Notes: a model not told the origin generated them from the sequence alone. Shown: positions 21,240 through 33,090, counted from the first letter of the stretch. The stretch is DNA of 53,886 bases from Basidiobolus meristosporus CBS 931.73 (GCA_002104905.1 MCFE01000605.1:1-53886), one strand, 5' to 3'. Made by a program: numbers and translations.

Positions 21240-23500
21240 AGTGAGCTCACTGAAGGTAATAATGCAGACTCCTCAGGCTCTCAGTCAAGCAGGCAATTGG
21301 GAATATCTGCAGAGGCAGACAAGAATGTAGCAAAAGCAGTACCTTCAGTTGAAGACCAGCAAGTGGCCATCATAACATCACCACCACCTGTATTAGCAAG
21401 TATGTTGTCAGCCCATACCAAAGCATCAATGAGACAATAGGCAAAGTGGCTGATAGGATAGATGCAATGGCCCAGTGAAGTTGGGAAATAGTCCAGAAAC
21501 AGGATGATTGGATATTACATGCAGAGCAAGCATTATTTCTGGTAGAGAAAGCAGCATGTTAGCTGCAAAGAAGGAACTCAAGTATCTTAATGTCACAGCC
21601 AAGCATCAAGCCATTTACTGATGTATCAGCGGAGGAACAAAGTAAAGTCTTTGAGGCACAACAACACTGCCCAAAGAAAAGCCCATAGACAGACCTAATA
21701 CAGCTTGGGAGGGAGAAGCTGCAGTGCATATAACAAAGCCTAATAATCAAAGACATTGAAGATTGATGAAGCCATGCAGTGCAATGATGAAGAATGGGCT
21801 AATATTCAAGAGGCTGCTAGAAGTCTAGCTTGACAACACATTAAGGCTGGCATACAATGGGACCATCAGGAACTCAAGGTCAAGTGGAATGTGCTTGACT
21901 TGTTCCATGAGCATCATCCTGGAATTAAATGTGTAAACAGATCTTGGGCTGGCACTGGTATGTAAAGAAAGCATCTCAAGAATTGCCAAGACTATCAATG
22001 GCAGAAGTACTAGGGTGCAATGGCTAAAAACCTGTGGCTTCCACAAGAACCTATTACATGCAGGGCTGAAAGCTCCAAATCAGTGCCAATGAAACATCAG
22101 GTTGCTGGAAGAGTGCCAATAAGGGACAAGCAGGATGACACAGATGCACCAGCATGACATTTATCAAGGAAAAAGCATAGTTCCACTTAAGAAGCACTCA
22201 GTCAAAGTAGCAATGGAGGACCTGGCAGTGAAAACAACTAGTGGCTACCTCAGTAGACCATCACAGCATGGGCTGAGAGCTTAAAACAAACAGGAAAAAT
22301 TGTTGGGTTGCCCACAAAGTGCTAGCAAGCAACAAGCAGGCCAAAACAGATGCATTAAAGCAGCATTAATTAGGAGAAAATGTAGTTCAATACAAGAAGC
22401 ATTTAGACAAAGTAGCAGTAAAAGACCGGGTGGTGATGAAGGAAATGGTTAAGGGAAAAAGTCTATCCCTGCCAGAGAGTTGGAAGCATGAGAAAAAAGC
22501 TGCAGTACTTGACAATTAATGCAGTAAGCCTGGAACAGACTGAATTCTTTCATAGCTAAGAAGGATTACCAAAAGAAAGCAGCTGTTTCTGCAAGAGTTA
22601 GAAGTGCAGCCAGTTGAGCTACACTTGAGTGAGGTAGCTGAGTTTGCCAAGACAGACAATTTGTCTGCCAAAGCCTCTACATCCTCTGTTGTTGACAGAA
22701 TGGAGATCCCATCAACAGCAAAGTAGCAACATCAAGAACTTAAAAGATTATCCTAATGCCTTCAGAGGAATTTTTAAATATCAATAGGCACACCAAGAGT
22801 CTGCAGCACTTCTTCAAGAGCAGTACTTAACAAAACACACACAAATACTGCAAGGACTTATTGCAAAGACTGGCAGACAAGGTGTTAAACCTTGCAGTGC
22901 CAGCTGAAGACCAGGATGTATGGGAACCAGGGAATGAACAGTGGCATAAAGCTGTAGGGGTCCTGCCAAGGTCATGGAAACAGAGCATTACTGCAGATAT
23001 ACTATTGAGTGGTGGATTTTAATGGAGTACTTGTTGAGTGTGAGGTTAGCCTTAATGCTGATGTAAGGTAAAGGAACTAATATAGGCTGATACAATTGGC
23101 AATTGAGGTACAGATGAAGTTTCAATGGAAATAAATCAACTTGTATGCATGAAAAGTAATTAATTTTACAAGGACTCATTGCAAAGACTAGCAGATGAGG
23201 TGCCAGACCTTCCAGTACTTGCTGAAGACTAGGACATAAGGCAAGCAGGAATGGGCAATGGCACATAGCCATGGGATTTATGCCAAAGTCATTGAAAAAA
23301 GGCATTTAGGCAGATATTTCTATAGAATAGTGAATCTTAATGGAGATACTTGTTGAGAGTTCAGTTGCACCTGATGAATATATATTGGGTATAGGGACTT
23401 GTAGATGTCAGTAAAGTTTGAATCTAAGTTACAATTGTTGGTTGAAAGGACAATGACCAAATGTTATGTATGAAAGGTAAGAGTATTGTTGGAGTCTGGG
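21240..23500 (+). pseudogene. PIF/Harbinger-like accessory protein, copy 3 (longest)
   Basis: It follows the DDE remnant on the same strand. Fragments in order are an Ala/Ser/Pro-rich start, 'SKVFEAQ', 'DEEWANIQEAARSLA', 'LFHEHHPGIKCVNRSW', 'GAMAKNLWLPQEPI', then an imperfectly repeated module (RVPIRDKQ...HLSRKK...SQSS). The 3' segment is itself duplicated in tandem (22854-23055 and 23168-23370, offset 314 bp). A helical DNA-binding role like the Myb-type partner of Harbinger transposases is possible but not shown. Stops throughout. Confidence 0.5.
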
Positions 23501-23900
23501 AGTAACAAGTGTGAAAAGGTGACAATAGCCAATCAATACTTACAAATATAGAAGGGCATTGCCTCTCTGGGATTAGAAAGTGTCAGAACTAGCAGGGAAT
23601 CAATTAAAGCCACTTATATTGCTTTGATGAAAAATTCTGGCCAAGGTTTTGGTGAGATCTGGCATGTAATATTTTCTGAACTGTGTTTGTATAGTGTCCC
23701 AGTGACATCACTACCTCTTAGTCACAGGATATAAATTTTGTGATGTCAATTTAACAGGATTATCATAATTATTTTCATAGGGTAGGCTACTATACAAGAG
23801 GCCATTAGCAGTCTAAAATGCTATCACATTAAAGCCAATATAAAGGGTGTAGAATCTTGTTGTGCTGTTGTTGGGCATTTACTATTGCTAAAACTGTAGT
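23501..23900. other. Unassigned sequence between Harbinger-like and copia remnants
   Basis: AT-rich, no ORF and no recognised terminal repeat. It may include the lost 3' end of the minus-strand copia element. Confidence 0.3.
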
Positions 23901-25640
23901 ACTAACAGATTCTCACCAAAACCTGCACACCATTTCATTGTTATGTATTTAGATCTTCCACCTCTACCATTGTTCTATTTGCATGTTCTGCTACTGTATA
24001 TATGCTTGAATGTTTCAGAGCCTCATCATTTGTCTTATAGAAGTACATACATGTGTATCTTATGTTATAGTCAATAACCATAATACAATATATCTTGGAC
24101 TCAAAGGACAGTGTTTTTATGGGCCCACAAATGTTTAAATGCTTAATATAGTATTTTGGTGGCTCCTGAGATGCTGCCTAACTAGTTTTCCATGTGAACA
24201 TCCCTTGCATACACTCAATTTCATCAAAGTCAAGTAGTTGAGGCCAAGAATAAGTTAGTTTCTTATCAGTTATCTGATTTTCTGTTCCTTAATGTGTCCT
24301 AGTATTTATTGCCACATCTTGTAGTCAGATTTATTGGCTTTAGCGGTGGTCAGATACTCAGGTACAATAATCTTACATTGAAACTTGAGCATTTTGTGAT
24401 AGATAAATCCCAGGTCTAATTCTTGCCCATATTCACTCAAAATTAATAAGCTGAGCTCAGCAAAAACAAATTTATATTCCTGGGTAGTTGTGTCACCCAC
24501 CAAGAGCAGGTTCTTGGCTATTCCAGGAGCATAGAGTATGTCTGTCAATTTTGCTGCCATTACCTCTTAGTTATCACTACTGGTTAGCTGTATTGACCCT
24601 CTGGTGGTAACTACTAGCGCTGAGTTATCTCCCAGGTAACACTTTCCAAACAAGCATAGTCTTCAACTTACTGACCACTCCTTTATACCACATATATAGT
24701 GTGATACTCCAGAATTAATATCTTGCTGATTGCTATAGTTACTTGCACTCTCTTACGCAGCTTCAAACAAATGTTCTTCCGTAGTTGTATGGTTTATGTG
24801 CTCTACTCTGTACTTTTCATCCTCTAGGTTTATTATGCATTCTCATGCACAGTGTTCTGGTGTCTAACCGCAGCAACAACAATAGGTTTCTGTTGGCTCT
24901 TTTGCTTTCCCTTCTTTTCTGTATCCCTTTTGTAGTCAAATAAAGCATTATATTGATTTCCTTTGCTTGGACATTACATCAGAGTACTTCAAGAAGAAGT
25001 CTTCCTTTGACATTGTCCAAGTGCAGATTGACCTGTCATGTATTAGAGAGTGCTCTGAATTCTTCTTGGTATACCTTATGCAGGTATCTGCAATGCCTTT
25101 TAGTATCTCAATATTGGCTAGATTGCTTAAAAGAAACAGATCCAAAGTTCTGATTATATTGAGAGACAAATGCCACTGATTATGGGATTGACCAGCAAGC
25201 TCTTAGCATAAGATACATGAGGCTCCTAAGCACAAATTAGTCAGGGAAGTCTAGGCTTTCTGATAGCATCCAGCACTTTCACTTGGCCAGGTGCTGTACA
25301 GGTATGGTTTGTCCCCATAGAGATTGCAATGGGCTTACAATCACTTGTTTGGCATTACCTAGGCGTATCTTGAATATTGCACAACTGCTTAAGGTTGATG
25401 TCTGCATACTTCTCTATGCAGAGCCTTATCCCAAAGTTGTAACTTGGCTCCCTTAGATCAGATATTTTGACTTCTTTGGTAGGCTTAGCTTCATCACTTT
25501 TTGCTATAATTGGCTACTGGTGACTATAGTAAGATCATCTATTTGGAGAGCTAATAGAACTGGACTTTTTCAGCTTGTCTCATAGTAGATATTTTGATCA
25601 GCAGTGCTACTTAACAAATCAAAAGATTACATATCAATAT
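23901..25640 (-). pseudogene. Ty1/copia gag-protease-integrase remnant
   Basis: On the minus strand, in order: gag fragment (ORF 24948-25169, 'SKEDFFLKYSDVM'); a zinc knuckle near 24860-24890 (C-x2-C... with 'PEHCA'); a protease region where the DSGA-type active site reads 'NSGVSHYI', so the catalytic Asp is lost; 'LGDNSALVV'; ORF 24306-24560 with 'LTDILYAPGIAKNLLLVG'; and 'ILGHIKEQKI', the degenerate H-x-RLGH-type pre-integrase motif. The order PR-IN with the LYAPG motif is specific to copia elements. RT was not found. Confidence 0.65.
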
Positions 25641-25652
25641 TTATCTTGCAAT

Positions 25653-26021
25653 TGTCACAAGTCTTGGTATAAGAGTTGTGGAGGAATAGGGAGTTTAGTT
25701 AGTATTCTATTCACTAAAACTTGAGCTGATTTTTATTGAGGTTCCAGCAGCTTCATATATACATTTTGCCAGACCAATTGCTGACCAATTATATTTCCTG
25801 ATGTAGGCTGTAGCTGATAACTCATTTGATTGCATCATCATCACCCTACAAGATCCTACTTAAAATATCTATTTCTGTCTGATAAGGATCTGCTGATTCA
25901 TTTGCTGACAAATACTACTGATATGATAGTTGATACTGATATACTGGTAAGCTAAACATATAACTAATTGATTTGACTAAAAACTGATCTAACTTATTCA
26001 CTCAAGTAGTATATTGTAACA
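25653..26021 (-). repeat. 3' LTR of gypsy family 1
   Basis: 369 bp, TGTCACAAGTC to TTGTAACA on the plus strand. In element orientation it is preceded by a polypurine tract (AGTAGGGGAGAA, read from 26022-26033), identical to that before the plus-strand LTR at 36808. Confidence 0.8.
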
Positions 26022-26196
26022 TTCTCCCCTACTAAAGTTGAGAGGGTTCTCTTGAATCTCTTTTCTTGCAATACCAATATCTTGATGGTTCAGTATTATC
26101 AGCAAGTCTTGCAAGCTTGAGTATGTCCCTATGCTCTAAGTCATCCTGGATATTGCCTTGTTTGTCCACTAGTGGGTAAGTTGCCAATGGACATTA
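26022..26196 (-). pseudogene. gypsy family 1 pol C-terminal fragment
   Basis: Homologous to 36640-36807 of the plus-strand element (VHRDRLK-type region through the polypurine tract). In element orientation it is directly preceded by fold-back copy E rather than by integrase. Confidence 0.6.
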
Positions 26197-26530
26197 GACT
26201 TGCTCCGTTAGATAGTCCCACATTGAGCCATGAGTGCCAAATGATGCCATAGTGTGCCAGGAAAGCTTAGTGAGCCTATACCTGGCCACAGAGTCTGAAA
26301 TATAGCTTTGCATCTTCATGCAAAGCAGCCCCTGCGTTTCACCCATTGTACTGGAGAGAATCTGTTTTTTAACCGTTTTTTTGGATCAATGTTGTGCATG
26401 ATGTGTAAAAGCACAAAAGGATTGAAGACATGCACCTGGTACTCTATTCCCATGGTACTCTGAATCTAGATTCTGTAGGTTGTATCATGTCACAACAATG
26501 CATGGAGTTATCTGGCACTATATTTACATA
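26197..26530. mobile_element. Fold-back element, copy E (left half only)
   Basis: It starts GACTTGCTCCGTTAG with left flank CATTA (26192-26196) and matches the left arm of the other copies up to the centre ('GGCACTATATTTACATATTCAT'). There it stops and RNase H coding begins. The right arm and the whole integrase of the host gypsy element are missing, so the break ran from the fold-back centre into the host. Confidence 0.75.
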
Positions 26531-26954
26531 TTCATCCTTCTCATGGCTGGGTCCTCCAAGTACTTTGGTAATAGGCTAGGCCAATCTGATTCATGCACCA
26601 AGTTGAGTGGTGCAACTTGTTCTAATCTTGATAAGGCATCAGCAACCATGTTATTTTTCCCAGGGCAGTATATAATCTCCAAATCAAATTGCTGAATGTA
26701 TTCACTCCATTGTATCATTCTGCTAGAGAGTACCTTCTGAGTAAATACATACTTGAGAGAGGCATGATCAGTTTTCACAGTGCATTTGACTCCTTCAATA
26801 TAGCATCCCCATGTCTTCAAACAGTGTATTATAGCAAGCATGTCCTTCTCATGCACTGGATAGTTTTGTACTGCTGAGCTCAGTTTCTTGGATTCAAAGG
26901 CAACTTGGTAGTCCATTCCCTTGTGTTCTGGCTCAACACTCCACCAATTGCATA
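26531..26954 (-). pseudogene. gypsy family 1 RNase H, C-terminal part
   Basis: ORF 26524-26916 reads 'VAFESKKLS', 'HEKDMLAIIHCLKTW', 'TDHASLKYV' and 'PGKNNMVADALSR', all standard Ty3/gypsy RNase H blocks with the acidic residues present. Upstream, the frame of 'AIGGVLSQ' is one base out of register with 'EHKGMDYQ', so there is a frameshift near 26920. The domain is interrupted at 26954/27323 by a solo LTR. Confidence 0.8.
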
Positions 26955-27322
26955 TGTTACTAGTCTTAGTATAAGAGTTGTAGAGGAATAGTGAGTTTAG
27001 CTAGTATTGTATTCACTAAAACTTGAACTGATTTTTATTGAGGTTTCAGCAGCTCCTTATATACATTTTGCCAGATCAATTGCTGACTAATTGTTTTTCC
27101 TAAAGTAGGTTGTGGCTGATGACTCATTTGATTGCATCATCATCACCTAATAAGATCCTACCTAATATATCTATTTCTGTCTGATAAGGATCTGCTGATT
27201 CATTTGCTGACTAATACTACTGATTTCATAGATAATACTGATACACTGATAACCTAAACATATACTAATTGATTTGACTAAAAACTGATCTAACTTAAAC
27301 ATTCAAGCGGCAGATCATAACA
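26955..27322 (-). repeat. Solo LTR of gypsy family 1, nested in RNase H
   Basis: 368 bp, TGTTACTAGTC to GATCATAACA. It is flanked by CATA at 26951-26954 and CATA at 27323-27326. On the minus strand the host reads 'TDASDY' before and 'AIGGVLSQ' after; removing the LTR and one CATA joins them in frame. It is therefore a later insertion of the same family into an existing copy, later reduced to one LTR. Confidence 0.9.
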
Positions 27323-28330
27323 CATAATCTGAAGCATCTGTGCACCAAGTAAACTCTTTTCCAAAGTCAGGTAATTTTAAGCTTGGCAGCTTAACCAGTT
27401 CATTCTTGAGCATCTGGCAGGTAGTCTCACAAGCTATGTCCCACTTGTGGGTAATGTTTTTCTTAAGGATATCAGCTAAAGGGGTTGCAATACTTGCAAA
27501 GGACTTGACTAATCCAACAATAGGGAACCATTCCAAAAAATGATCTGAGCTCTGATATACTATGGGGCTGCTTCAGATTCTTGATAACTTAAACCTTCTT
27601 AGTGTCTAAGGTTACTCCTGTGCTAGTCACTATGTGTCCCAGATATTCAACATGTTCCTTGAAGAATCCACTCTTGGGTAGCTTGCCATAAAGCTTGTTC
27701 TCACTTAGCTTCTTCAAGATCTTTTCAATGTGCATCAAGGGACACTCTTCTGTCTTGCTGTATATAAATATATCATTTAGGTAGATTATCACAAACTTGT
27801 CTAGGTAATCCTGGAAGACAGTCTGCAACAGGATTATGAATGTTGCAGGGGCATTAGTGAGGCCGCAACTCATGACTAAGTACTTGTAAGGTTCATATCT
27901 GGTCCTGAATGCTGTCTTAGGGATGTCTTCTGGCTTCACCCTAATCTGGTTGTATCCTGACATGAGGTCAATCTTGCTGAAAATAGTGGCTCCATTGAGT
28001 TGGTCCAAAAGCTCATCAATCTAAGGTATGGGGTACTCATTCCTCATAGTAACTGAGTTGAGGGCTCTGTTGTCAATGCATATCCAAAGTGCTCCATCCT
28101 TCTTCTTCACAAAAAGCACTGGTGCTCCCCAAGGTGACTTGCTGAGTGTGATATATCCTTAATCCAGTAACTGATCTATTTGTCTCTTCATCTCTTCCAA
28201 GTCCAATGGACTCATTCTGTAAGGTGTCTTACTCACTGGAGGGCTATCTCCTGCTTCAATGGCATGATCCACGTCTCTGACTAGTGTAGGTCTACTAGCT
28301 CATCTGGAAATACATCTGAATATTCCTTCA
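27323..28330 (-). pseudogene. gypsy family 1 reverse transcriptase and start of RNase H
   Basis: It reads '[16 protein letters not shown]', 'CIDNRALNS', a stop in 'YPIP*IDELLDQL', then ORF 27589-28008 with 'FSKIDLMSGYNQIRV' and 'KTAFRT', and ORF 27315-27536 with the connection to 'TDASDY'. The catalytic YLDD box is 'YLND' (IIYLNDIFIYSK), so one metal-binding Asp is gone. Stops and frameshifts confirm that it is dead. Confidence 0.85.
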
Positions 28331-28895
28331 AAAGAGTCTGGACCTTGTGGGGTACTGGGGTAGACAAATCTCCTGTAATACTGCAATGAGGAACATCTGG
28401 GTGCCTTTTCTTAGTGCTCTACAGAACTGTGTCTTGCTAAGTTCAGTTGTTAAACACACTGGAATTGACCAAGTTAAAATCCAGTCTGGCAGGTAATAGC
28501 TCATAGGTCTTATTGTCCCTCTGGATTGGAGTAGCATGGGTTCACCAGTTGATTGATGGACTACAACATAATAGCCAGGTCTTTGCAAGTATAAGGTCAA
28601 ACTTGCAGTTCCCAAATACATAGGCCAGTAGATCTTCCTAATAGTCATTTATCTGCATCCTTACAGGCTGAGTAATATGGTTGATTATGTGAGAGTTCCC
28701 ATCAGCTGTTGTGACTGAAGTTGCTTTTGTGGGTTCCAAGTTGATTCCAGTTTTCAAAGAAAATTTCTCATACACATACTCATGCAATGCTCCTGAGTCA
28801 ATCATGATCTTGGCCAGTTCTCCATTGATCACTGCACTCATGTTTAACAGCTTTCCTGAATTGGAGGTCATCTGGGATAGGTATTCTTCTGCCAT
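28328..28895 (-). pseudogene. gypsy family 1 protease region
   Basis: ORF 28638-28895 has the retropepsin motif 'MIDSGALHEYVYEKF' with an intact DSG, followed by 'TADGNSHIINHITQPV'. The continuation (28328-28648, 'GYYVVVHQSTGEPMLL') is in another frame. The gag frame and this frame overlap near 28900 after a one-base shift. Confidence 0.75.
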
Positions 28896-29785
28896 ATGGA
28901 AGGTGATGCTGAGTCTTCTTCATGTTCATCCTCCATGTTACTATGCTCCAGTGCCTCAATATGGTTAAAGGTTCTTGATGGCTGGTGTCCATTTCTTCTC
29001 TGAGGGCAGTACTTTGCAATATGTCCCTGCTGGTGGCGATTGAAGCAAAGTCCTTTCTTCTTACATTCTCCTGAGGTAGGATTCTTCTGCTTAGCATCTA
29101 TTTCCATTGGCACTGCTTCTAACTGTCTTCTTTCATAGTGATTGTAGCCTCTCTGATTAGTCATTGTGGGCTTCCCGGCTCCAAACATAGCTGAGTCATA
29201 GTCAATGGCAATCTTGATGGCTTCTTCAATATTCTGAGGTCTTTGATAATTCACTTCCTTACAAGTTCTTTCTTTCATCCCATCAATAAAGTATTCAGCT
29301 TGATCCAGCAGGTCCATTTTTTCAACTTGCAAAAGTAGACATCTATATTCATAGATGTACTCTTACACCATTCCTTTCTGTCTGAGTGTCTTCAAGTTTC
29401 TTCTTAGTAGTGTCTGTTGGTGTGGGGGCTCAAAGCCATCCTGAATTTCCAACACAAACTCATCCCAGGTAGAGATTGTATAGCATCCCATCATGGTGGC
29501 TGACCTAATCTTACTATGGTACCACTGTAAAGCTGCATCTGCCTGGTAAGTGGCTGCATAGCTTAACTTGCTTTCTGGAGCAATTCCCTTAGCTTTGAAA
29601 GCTACTTCAATCTGGAAGCGCCAAGTTCCCAGGTTTGCATTGACTCTACCATAGTACTGGTTGACCTTTACACTAAAGTTGCTCTTGACAGGGTTTTGCT
29701 GGCTTTGGGCCATGGCAGTCATTCCTTGTTGCTGCTGGGACAGGATATGTTGCATAGCATTCATCCATTCTTGATTTTTGGACAT
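28868..29785 (-). pseudogene. gypsy family 1 gag
   Basis: It starts at ATG 29785 (MSKNQEWMN). One frame runs to 28868 with a single in-frame TAA near 29360, between 'RQKGMV' and 'EYIYEYR'; a CAA to TAA change is the simplest source. The capsid-like 'TWRFQIEVAFKAKG' and 'ALQWYHSKI' blocks are readable. The zinc knuckle reads 'CFNRHQQGHIAKYC', so the second Cys of CCHC is Arg. Confidence 0.8.
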
Positions 29786-29818
29786 CTTGAAGGAGGCTTC
29801 TTCTTTCTTCAGGAGAGA

Positions 29819-29843
29819 TGTTTCTGGTTATTGCTGCTACCAA
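29819..29843 (-). other. Primer-binding site of gypsy family 1
   Basis: Directly inside the 5' LTR, the minus strand reads TTGGTAGCAGCAATAACC. TGGTAGC is the usual start of sites complementary to fungal initiator tRNA-Met; I recall the Neurospora tRNA as giving TGGTAGCTGCAA, one mismatch away. Confidence 0.5.
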
Positions 29844-30212
29844 TGTTACAAGTCTTGGTGTAAGAGTTGTAGAGGTATAAGGAGTTTAGCTAGTATTGTA
29901 TTCACTAAAACTTGAACTGATTTTTATTGAGGTTCCAGCAGCTCCTAATATACATTTTGCCAGATCAGTTGCAGGCAAATTGTATTTCCTAATGTAGTCT
30001 GTGACTGATAACACATCCAATTGCATCATCATCACCTAGTAAAATCCTATTCAATGTATCTATTTCTGTCTGATAAAGATCTGCTGATTCATTTGCGGAC
30101 TAATGCTACTGATTTGATAGATAATACTGATATACTAATAAGCTAAACATATATCTAATTGATTTGACTAAAAACTGATCTAACTTAAACATTCAAGTGG
30201 CAGATCATAACA
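29844..30212 (-). repeat. 5' LTR of gypsy family 1
   Basis: 369 bp, TGTTACAAGTC to GATCATAACA. It matches the solo LTR at 26955 and the LTR at 25653 with scattered substitutions. Confidence 0.85.
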
Positions 30213-30384
30213 AAACCATAAGTGGATTTTGTGAACTTCACAAACAGTTTCACTGAATGTAAAAGGGGGCATTGATACTATTCTATAGTTTTGGAAATAC
30301 CAACACACAGAAAATGCTTGACTAGGTCCCAAGAGCATGTGTCCAACATTCAGGGCTGTCTGGATAACTTTGAGAAATTTGATG
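30213..30384. other. Spacer between gypsy LTRs
   Basis: AT-rich, nothing recognised. It ends with GATG, the left duplication of the next solo LTR. Confidence 0.3.
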
Positions 30385-30750
30385 TGTTACAAATGTTGAT
30401 ATAAGAGTTGCAGAATTATACAAAGTTTAGCTAGTATTGTACTCACTAACACTTGAAATGCATTTTATTGATATTCTGGCAGCTCCTTGTTTATATTTTG
30501 CCAGTTCAACTGCCAACTAATTGTATTTACTAATGTGGATTCTGGCTGATCACGCAATTGATTGCATTATCATCACCAGTTAGACCTTACTCACTATATA
30601 TATTTTGTCTGATAAGGATTGGTTTATGCATCTGCTGATTAGTAATACTGATTTGATAGATAACACTAATATACACATAGGCTAAACATAGTACTAGTTA
30701 ACTTACTAAATAACTTATCAAACTTTAATAATCAGGAGGTGATCACAACA
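30385..30750 (-). repeat. Older solo LTR of gypsy family 1
   Basis: 366 bp, TGTTACAAATG to GATCACAACA, more diverged than the other LTRs. It is flanked by GATG at 30381-30384 and 30751-30754. This second perfect 4-bp duplication agrees with CATA at the nested LTR and suggests that the family makes 4-bp target duplications. Confidence 0.8.
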
Positions 30751-30879
30751 GATGTGCTTAGTACTTGGTTTGTATGTGGGAATATTTCTAGTTAGTTCAA
30801 GTATAGAATATGATCACATTTCTCTAAGATACGTATGTAATGGCCAAGTCAGATAAATGCCTAGGTGCAATTGTTAAAT

Positions 30880-31710
30880 TTACAACAATGACAAAGGTAA
30901 AGTCATAGGAAAGAAGTGTATGAAAAATCTGAAGCTTTTACTGATTAATGGCAGCAACCTGGAACTGTTGGGCCCATAGTTACTAAGAAGATTTGCAGCT
31001 TGGAAACATCTGCTTGAACACAAGTTGAGAGTGCTGCAAGCTAAGCCATATTCCTGCAAGGTAGATAAATTTGCAGTAAACAGCAGTCTGTCTGCCATAG
31101 CCTCCATGTCTATCATTATATGCAGAGTGAAGTTCCTACAAACTGACACAGTAATAATCTCATGGAATTAGTGGACAATGCATGTTCCTACAGTAGAATT
31201 TGGATTAGCAATGGGCATGCTGAGAGTATAAAACACTACTTCAAGAAAACCTCTCAACAAAACATACTAATATATTGCAGGGATGCATTATCAAAACTAG
31301 AAGATCAGGTACCAGGCATACAATATGGAATGGGGACTGGAAAATATGTAAATCAATCATCAGAAAATGAAACAAAGCTGTAGGATTTCAACTCAAGTAA
31401 TGTGTCAGGAGTGTTATAGCAGAAACTCATATTGAATGGTGGGTATTAATGCAGTTATTTATTGAGTTTGTGGTTAGTAGATGTATTGACTTTCTCTGCA
31501 AGCTCATTGACTTCATTGGAGTGGAGCTCAACTGGCTATGGTTTGGGCTCTTGTGAAAACAGATGTTGTCATGTTAGTATATCTCCCTTGTTACTATTGA
31601 ACATTGCCTTTTTGGCTGCAGCTCCTCTTGTAGCTAAGAGCACATATATCTTAGACAATCAAGTGGTGGATATAAGCATTTTCCACTGCTAGAGCTGAGG
31701 TGGTTCACCT
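30880..31710. repeat. Harbinger-like accessory segment in inverted arrangement
   Basis: 30880-31482 matches the plus-strand copy at 22440-23040 ('GTATTAATGCAGTTATTTATTGAG' against 'TTTTAATGGAGTACTTGTTGAG'). From 31483 the homology flips: 'GGAGTGGAGCTCAACTGGCT' and 'TGTGAAAACAGATGTT' match the minus-strand copy at 49360-49410. Two parts of the same element thus meet head to head. There is no intact ORF. Confidence 0.5.
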
Positions 31711-31714
31711 GTGT

Positions 31715-33090
31715 TTACTTACTTCTGATACCAATAACTTGATGGCTAAGTATTGACAATCTGTTTAGCAACTTCAGTCTGTCTTTATGAGCTCAATCTT
31801 CCTAGGTGTTCCCATGTTTATCTACAAATTTGTAAGTTACCAATGATATTTACTTACATTTTCAATGTGTTGTTGATTGTAGTTAAAACTTTTTCAGAGT
31901 GGTGCTTTTCAACATTGTAAATTCCCAATTATCATTTTTTCTAGTTATGTATGCTTCTCAGATCTCTGCTTCATCTATTCAGCTTTTTTAGACACTTTGG
32001 GCTTTGCCTCTTGGCATTTTGCTCAAATGGTGGTTTAGAAATGCTTGACCTGCTGCATTTCCAGGTAAGCTTCTAATATTATTATCTTATACTTTGCTCC
32101 TCAAGCAGATATGCTTCTTACAGGACATCCAAACTTTATCCAGATCAAATGGTAGATGGAATTTGCAATTCCCATATTTACTGGCCACATACACAGCATG
32201 AGCAAGTGACCATCTGGTGGTATGGTTAATTGCTACTTATAGCCACCATTAGTGCTTCCTAGTGGAGGGCAGTCTTCCAGCAAAGTGAATTCCCTATCTC
32301 TCAGATTGTTGTTTGGGTCTCAAAGAAGAGAATTTAGAAATTTTTTGTTGTTGCCCTTGCTTGATCTGGCAGTTGGCTCACAGCTCACTGGCTGCTCAGC
32401 TTTTTTGATCATTTTGGGCCACTATGACCTGGCTTTCCCATTGCTTTATATTCTTCTAAATCTAAAATGTGAATATCCATTGTGTAGCTTACACACTTTG
32501 AGCAATAGGAAATGGGCTTTTTGTAACAATTTGGCCAATTATTTCATACTGCTCTACAAGCTTGCTGGCTTTATCCTGGATTTTCATCTTGCTATCTTCA
32601 TTCACCTTACTTGGGATGACTTGGTCCCCAAAGCACCTTCATAGTGGGCTGGTCCAATCTGATTCATGCACCAGGTTGAGTTGTGTAACTTGTTCTAGTC
32701 TTGATAAAGCATCAGTAACCATCTTGTTTTTCCTGTGGCAATACAAAAACATTAAGTAAAATTCAAAATGGATTCACTCCATCTAGTTAGTCTCATGGAA
32801 GTATATTCTGAATAGAGTGCATCAGAGTGAGACAAGATCAGCCCTTGAGGTGCACTTAACTTCATCTATGTAACATATCCATATCTAGAATCAGTGTTTT
32901 ATAGTAAGCATCTATTTTCAATGTATTGGGTAGTTTTGTACGGCTATGTCTACTTTAGTTTATTCAAAGTGACAGCATATTTCTTTTTTTACAAATAAAG
33001 CTTATATACTGATAGACTAAATATAACATTACCGGGTTTGACAGGAACAAGTCTTACTTGAACATTCAAGCAGCATATCATAGAAACAAT
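31715..33090 (-). pseudogene. gypsy family 1 fragment (pol C-terminus, integrase, RNase H, LTR piece)
   Basis: Minus-strand homology to 26030-26190 starts near 31715 ('GATACCAATAACTTGATGG'). 32640-32960 matches 26560-26900 ('CCAATCTGATTCATGCACCA', 'CTTGATAAAGCATCAG'). 32990-33090 resembles the start of the LTR in element orientation ('CATTCAAGCAGCATATCATA'). RT and gag are absent, so there is a large internal deletion. Confidence 0.6.

Larger units (their letters stand above)
25653..30212 (-). mobile_element. Ty3/gypsy family 1 element, mosaic and dead
   Basis: It is bounded by LTRs at 25653-26021 (3') and 29844-30212 (5', read on the minus strand), both 369 bp and starting TG and ending CA. 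The order gag, protease, RT, RNase H, pol C-terminus is preserved, but the integrase is replaced by a fold-back half-element and the RNase H is split by a solo LTR. Flanks at the outer ends (GCAAT and AAACC) do not match, so the element is rearranged or the duplications have decayed. Confidence 0.8.
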
